From Spirochaetota bacterium (lineage in GTDB: Bacteria > Spirochaetota > JAGLSM01): a DNA stretch of 6,838 nucleotides. The notes beneath the pieces were generated by a model. The model did no database searches and was not told the origin of the DNA. It worked only from the letters and a program-made list of their open reading frames with translations. Of this stretch, positions 5,190 to 6,838 are shown piece after piece; the first letter of the stretch is position 1; every line of letters begins with the position of its first letter. Position numbers and translations under genes: made by a program. The stretch lies in assembly GCA_023135745.1 (NCBI GenBank), contig JAGLSM010000114.1, forward strand, positions 1 to 6,838. The letters run 5' to 3'.

Positions 5190-6838
5190 AGGCCTAATAG
5201 CTCTTGCTTCAACTTATGAAATACATCCTGATCCGTCCTCTTTCTCTTTCTATTAATTTTCAATTCGGAAGCATCCTCCAAGAAATACGCGTGTTTAACA
5301 TTTTTAGTTTTAACCTCTTTTAAATGGGCTAAAGCCGGGCCAAATTCCGCTTTCTTTTGATAAAGCGTAATTCCAACAAGAGAATCATTAATCTGAATAC
5401 GCTCACCTCTTATTTCAGAGAAATCTTTTACGGCCACACCGATCTTACTTTTATCAATAAAGATATCAGCAAGATCTACTTTACTTTCTTCTCCAACACT
5501 TATCCCTTTGTCCCCGGCATTTCTAACATGAATATTCCTAAGGCCTAGTAATGTTCCGGAGACATCAATAGCATCATTTCCTGTATCCGCAAAGAATGTA
5601 TTTATTATCTCTCCTTTTCCGAAATCAATATCCAACGCATCTGATAATGTTGATTTAAACAAGCTCTCGGAAATGCTAAATTCTCCTCTAACAATGTTCA
5701 AGCCGTCTTCAGACCTATTGTCTAAAAATTTGCATTTCTTAATGCTGACCGGTGACTCATAAAATGTAATAGCACCGGGTAGATCCCATAAATCATTCCT
5801 TGGGTTAGATAAACCGTTAAACGTAACATATTCTAAGAACGAACATTCTTTTGCCTGCAAAACAGCTAGCCCTTGCCCTGTTTGATCAGAAGAAATAATT
5901 ACGACGGGATTTTCTTCAGACCCTATAAAGCTAATCGGAGAAAACGAAATTATCTTAGAATTGTTTATCAAATTTAAATTTGTCCCACCGGTGATTATAA
6001 GCTTGTACCCTTTAGGGACAATAATATCTTTCTCGACTACCCAAAAACCCGGGTTAACAACAAAATTCTTGCGTGTCTTATCAAATTGAATAAATTCAAA
6101 TGACTTTATTGACCGTTGATCGTTGAATATCTCATTAACAAGATATTTGCTGTCCGGCCCGGGCCATAAGAATATTGGATCTGAATTAGTTTTTGAGGCT
6201 CCCAATAATTTATAAAAAATCTTACACTTGCTCGCGTCAAACTCTAGCGGCAGTGCTGACTGACTGGCATAAAAGTTTTTCTTCACATATTGTATCGGAA
6301 CGGCCCCTCTTCTGGCCTTTAAGACAACGCGTGTCTTGGCTTCTAAGATAATATCGTCCCCATATTCAAGATGATCAATTTCAACCGGCAGAGACAAAAT
6401 GTTTCCTATCGACAACGTGACAACACCACCCTTCCTTGATTCATAATGGGCATTAACAGCCTTTTGGGGCGTTAAAATGTTTTTAATTCTTTTTTGATTC
6501 CTATAATAAACATCTTTGCTAAATTTATATTTCTTGAGATTCTGCTCAAGAACATGTTGATTTGCCCTAAGTTTAGGATCAATGCCTTTAAAGAAGCTAT
6601 CTAAGTAATCCACCTGCGATATTCTTTCTAGCTGGGAAATATATTTAGCAAAAAATACCTCATCCTCAAAAAACAATGACAAAAACTTATTAAACGCACC
6701 CGGCACAAAATACTGCACCCGCAGGGAACCTAAAAGATAGTGAATTTCATCACACCCAGCATCAAACCCTATAGGCTCCAACCTTGCGGTAACTGGATTA
6801 TAATAAAATCTTATGTTATGCCAACGGGTTGCATGAGA
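5186..6838 (-). CDS. CotH-kinase-like protein fused to a C-terminal right-handed beta-helix (5' end beyond right edge)
   Basis: The frame is open through the right edge, giving 550 residues here. A TTG at 6781-6779 could be mistaken for a start, but the 19 codons before it read as conserved family sequence (RWHNIRFYYNPVTARLEP, then IGFDAG). This segment resembles the CotH kinase region holding a metal-binding Asp, here Asp26 of the visible part. A helical C-lobe follows to about residue 130 (FEDEVFFAKYISQLERI, then NQKRIKNIL). A beta-rich linker runs from about 135 to 270, starting with LSIGNILSLPVEI. From about 280 a parallel beta-helix shows repeating coils: SEDGLNI, SDALDID, GNDAIDVSG, GDKGISVG, each about 21-24 residues apart. 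CotH proteins are secreted or surface-associated kinases that phosphorylate protein Ser residues (Bacillus CotB/CotG). Beta-helices often bind polysaccharide. The catalytic N-lobe and any signal peptide lie outside the window. It is the first visible gene of a coupled operon. Confidence 0.83.
   Translation of the reverse strand, partial: SHATRWHNIRFYYNPVTARLEPIGFDAGCDEIHYLLGSLRVQYFVPGAFNKFLSLFFEDEVFFAKYISQLERISQVDYLDSFFKGIDPKLRANQHVLEQNLKKYKFSKDVYYRNQKRIKNILTPQKAVNAHYESRKGGVVTLSIGNILSLPVEIDHLEYGDDIILEAKTRVVLKARRGAVPIQYVKKNFYASQSALPLEFDASKCKIFYKLLGASKTNSDPIFLWPGPDSKYLVNEIFNDQRSIKSFEFIQFDKTRKNFVVNPGFWVVEKDIIVPKGYKLIITGGTNLNLINNSKIISFSPISFIGSEENPVVIISSDQTGQGLAVLQAKECSFLEYVTFNGLSNPRNDLWDLPGAITFYESPVSIKKCKFLDNRSEDGLNIVRGEFSISESLFKSTLSDALDIDFGKGEIINTFFADTGNDAIDVSGTLLGLRNIHVRNAGDKGISVGEESKVDLADIFIDKSKIGVAVKDFSEIRGERIQINDSLVGITLYQKKAEFGPALAHLKEVKTKNVKHAYFLEDASELKINRKRKRTDQDVFHKLKQELLGL

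Noticed and set aside
1..6838. CRISPR arrays, tRNA or rRNA genes, insertion-sequence ends, long direct repeats
   Set aside because: I saw no regularly spaced repeats, no tRNA-like cloverleaf sequence, no transposase motifs and no duplicated blocks on either strand by eye.

Overview
The window comes from an AT-rich bacterial genome segment dominated by cell-surface and membrane genes. Every intact gene reads on the minus strand. From right to left they are: a CotH-kinase-like protein fused to a right-handed beta-helix (5' end outside the window), a VTC-domain (polyphosphate polymerase-like) protein, a membrane-anchored calcineurin-like phosphoesterase, a membrane-bound LTA-synthase/sulfatase-family enzyme carrying an N-terminal helix-turn-helix-like segment, and a GT-C membrane glycosyltransferase running off the left edge. 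The only plus-strand gene is a 3' remnant of comM/yifB. The organism cannot be fixed from this sequence. The HTH-like head on a membrane enzyme and the GT39-type transferase remind me of Omnitrophota-type uncultivated Gram-negatives, but this is a low-confidence impression.

Layout. 1-782: N-terminal 260 residues of a polytopic glycosyltransferase, minus strand. 783-836: short AT-rich divergent gap. 837-1271: truncated comM, plus strand, clearly richer in GC (about 43-53% in the lines I counted) than the surrounding genes (about 32-40% in the lines I counted). 1289-3220: membrane sulfatase-fold phosphotransferase, convergent with the comM remnant and only 17 bases from it, with a good ribosome binding site, a sigma70-like promoter and a 12-base palindrome upstream. 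3376-3575: a degraded gene, visible only when frames are joined across an A-run, occupying what would otherwise look like an empty intergenic region. 3599-6838: a tight three-gene operon joined by ATGA and ATGAGTAA stop/start overlaps.

The three-gene operon (CotH-beta-helix, VTC, phosphoesterase) is the most interesting part. A protein-kinase-fold enzyme, a polyphosphate-tunnel enzyme and a phosphoesterase are translationally coupled. This suggests a phosphate-based modification system acting at or on the cell surface. The substrate and reaction are inference. The adjacent sulfatase-fold enzyme and glycosyltransferase fit a surface-polymer decoration locus. The comM remnant and the frameshifted relic show that the locus has been rearranged and is losing older genes.
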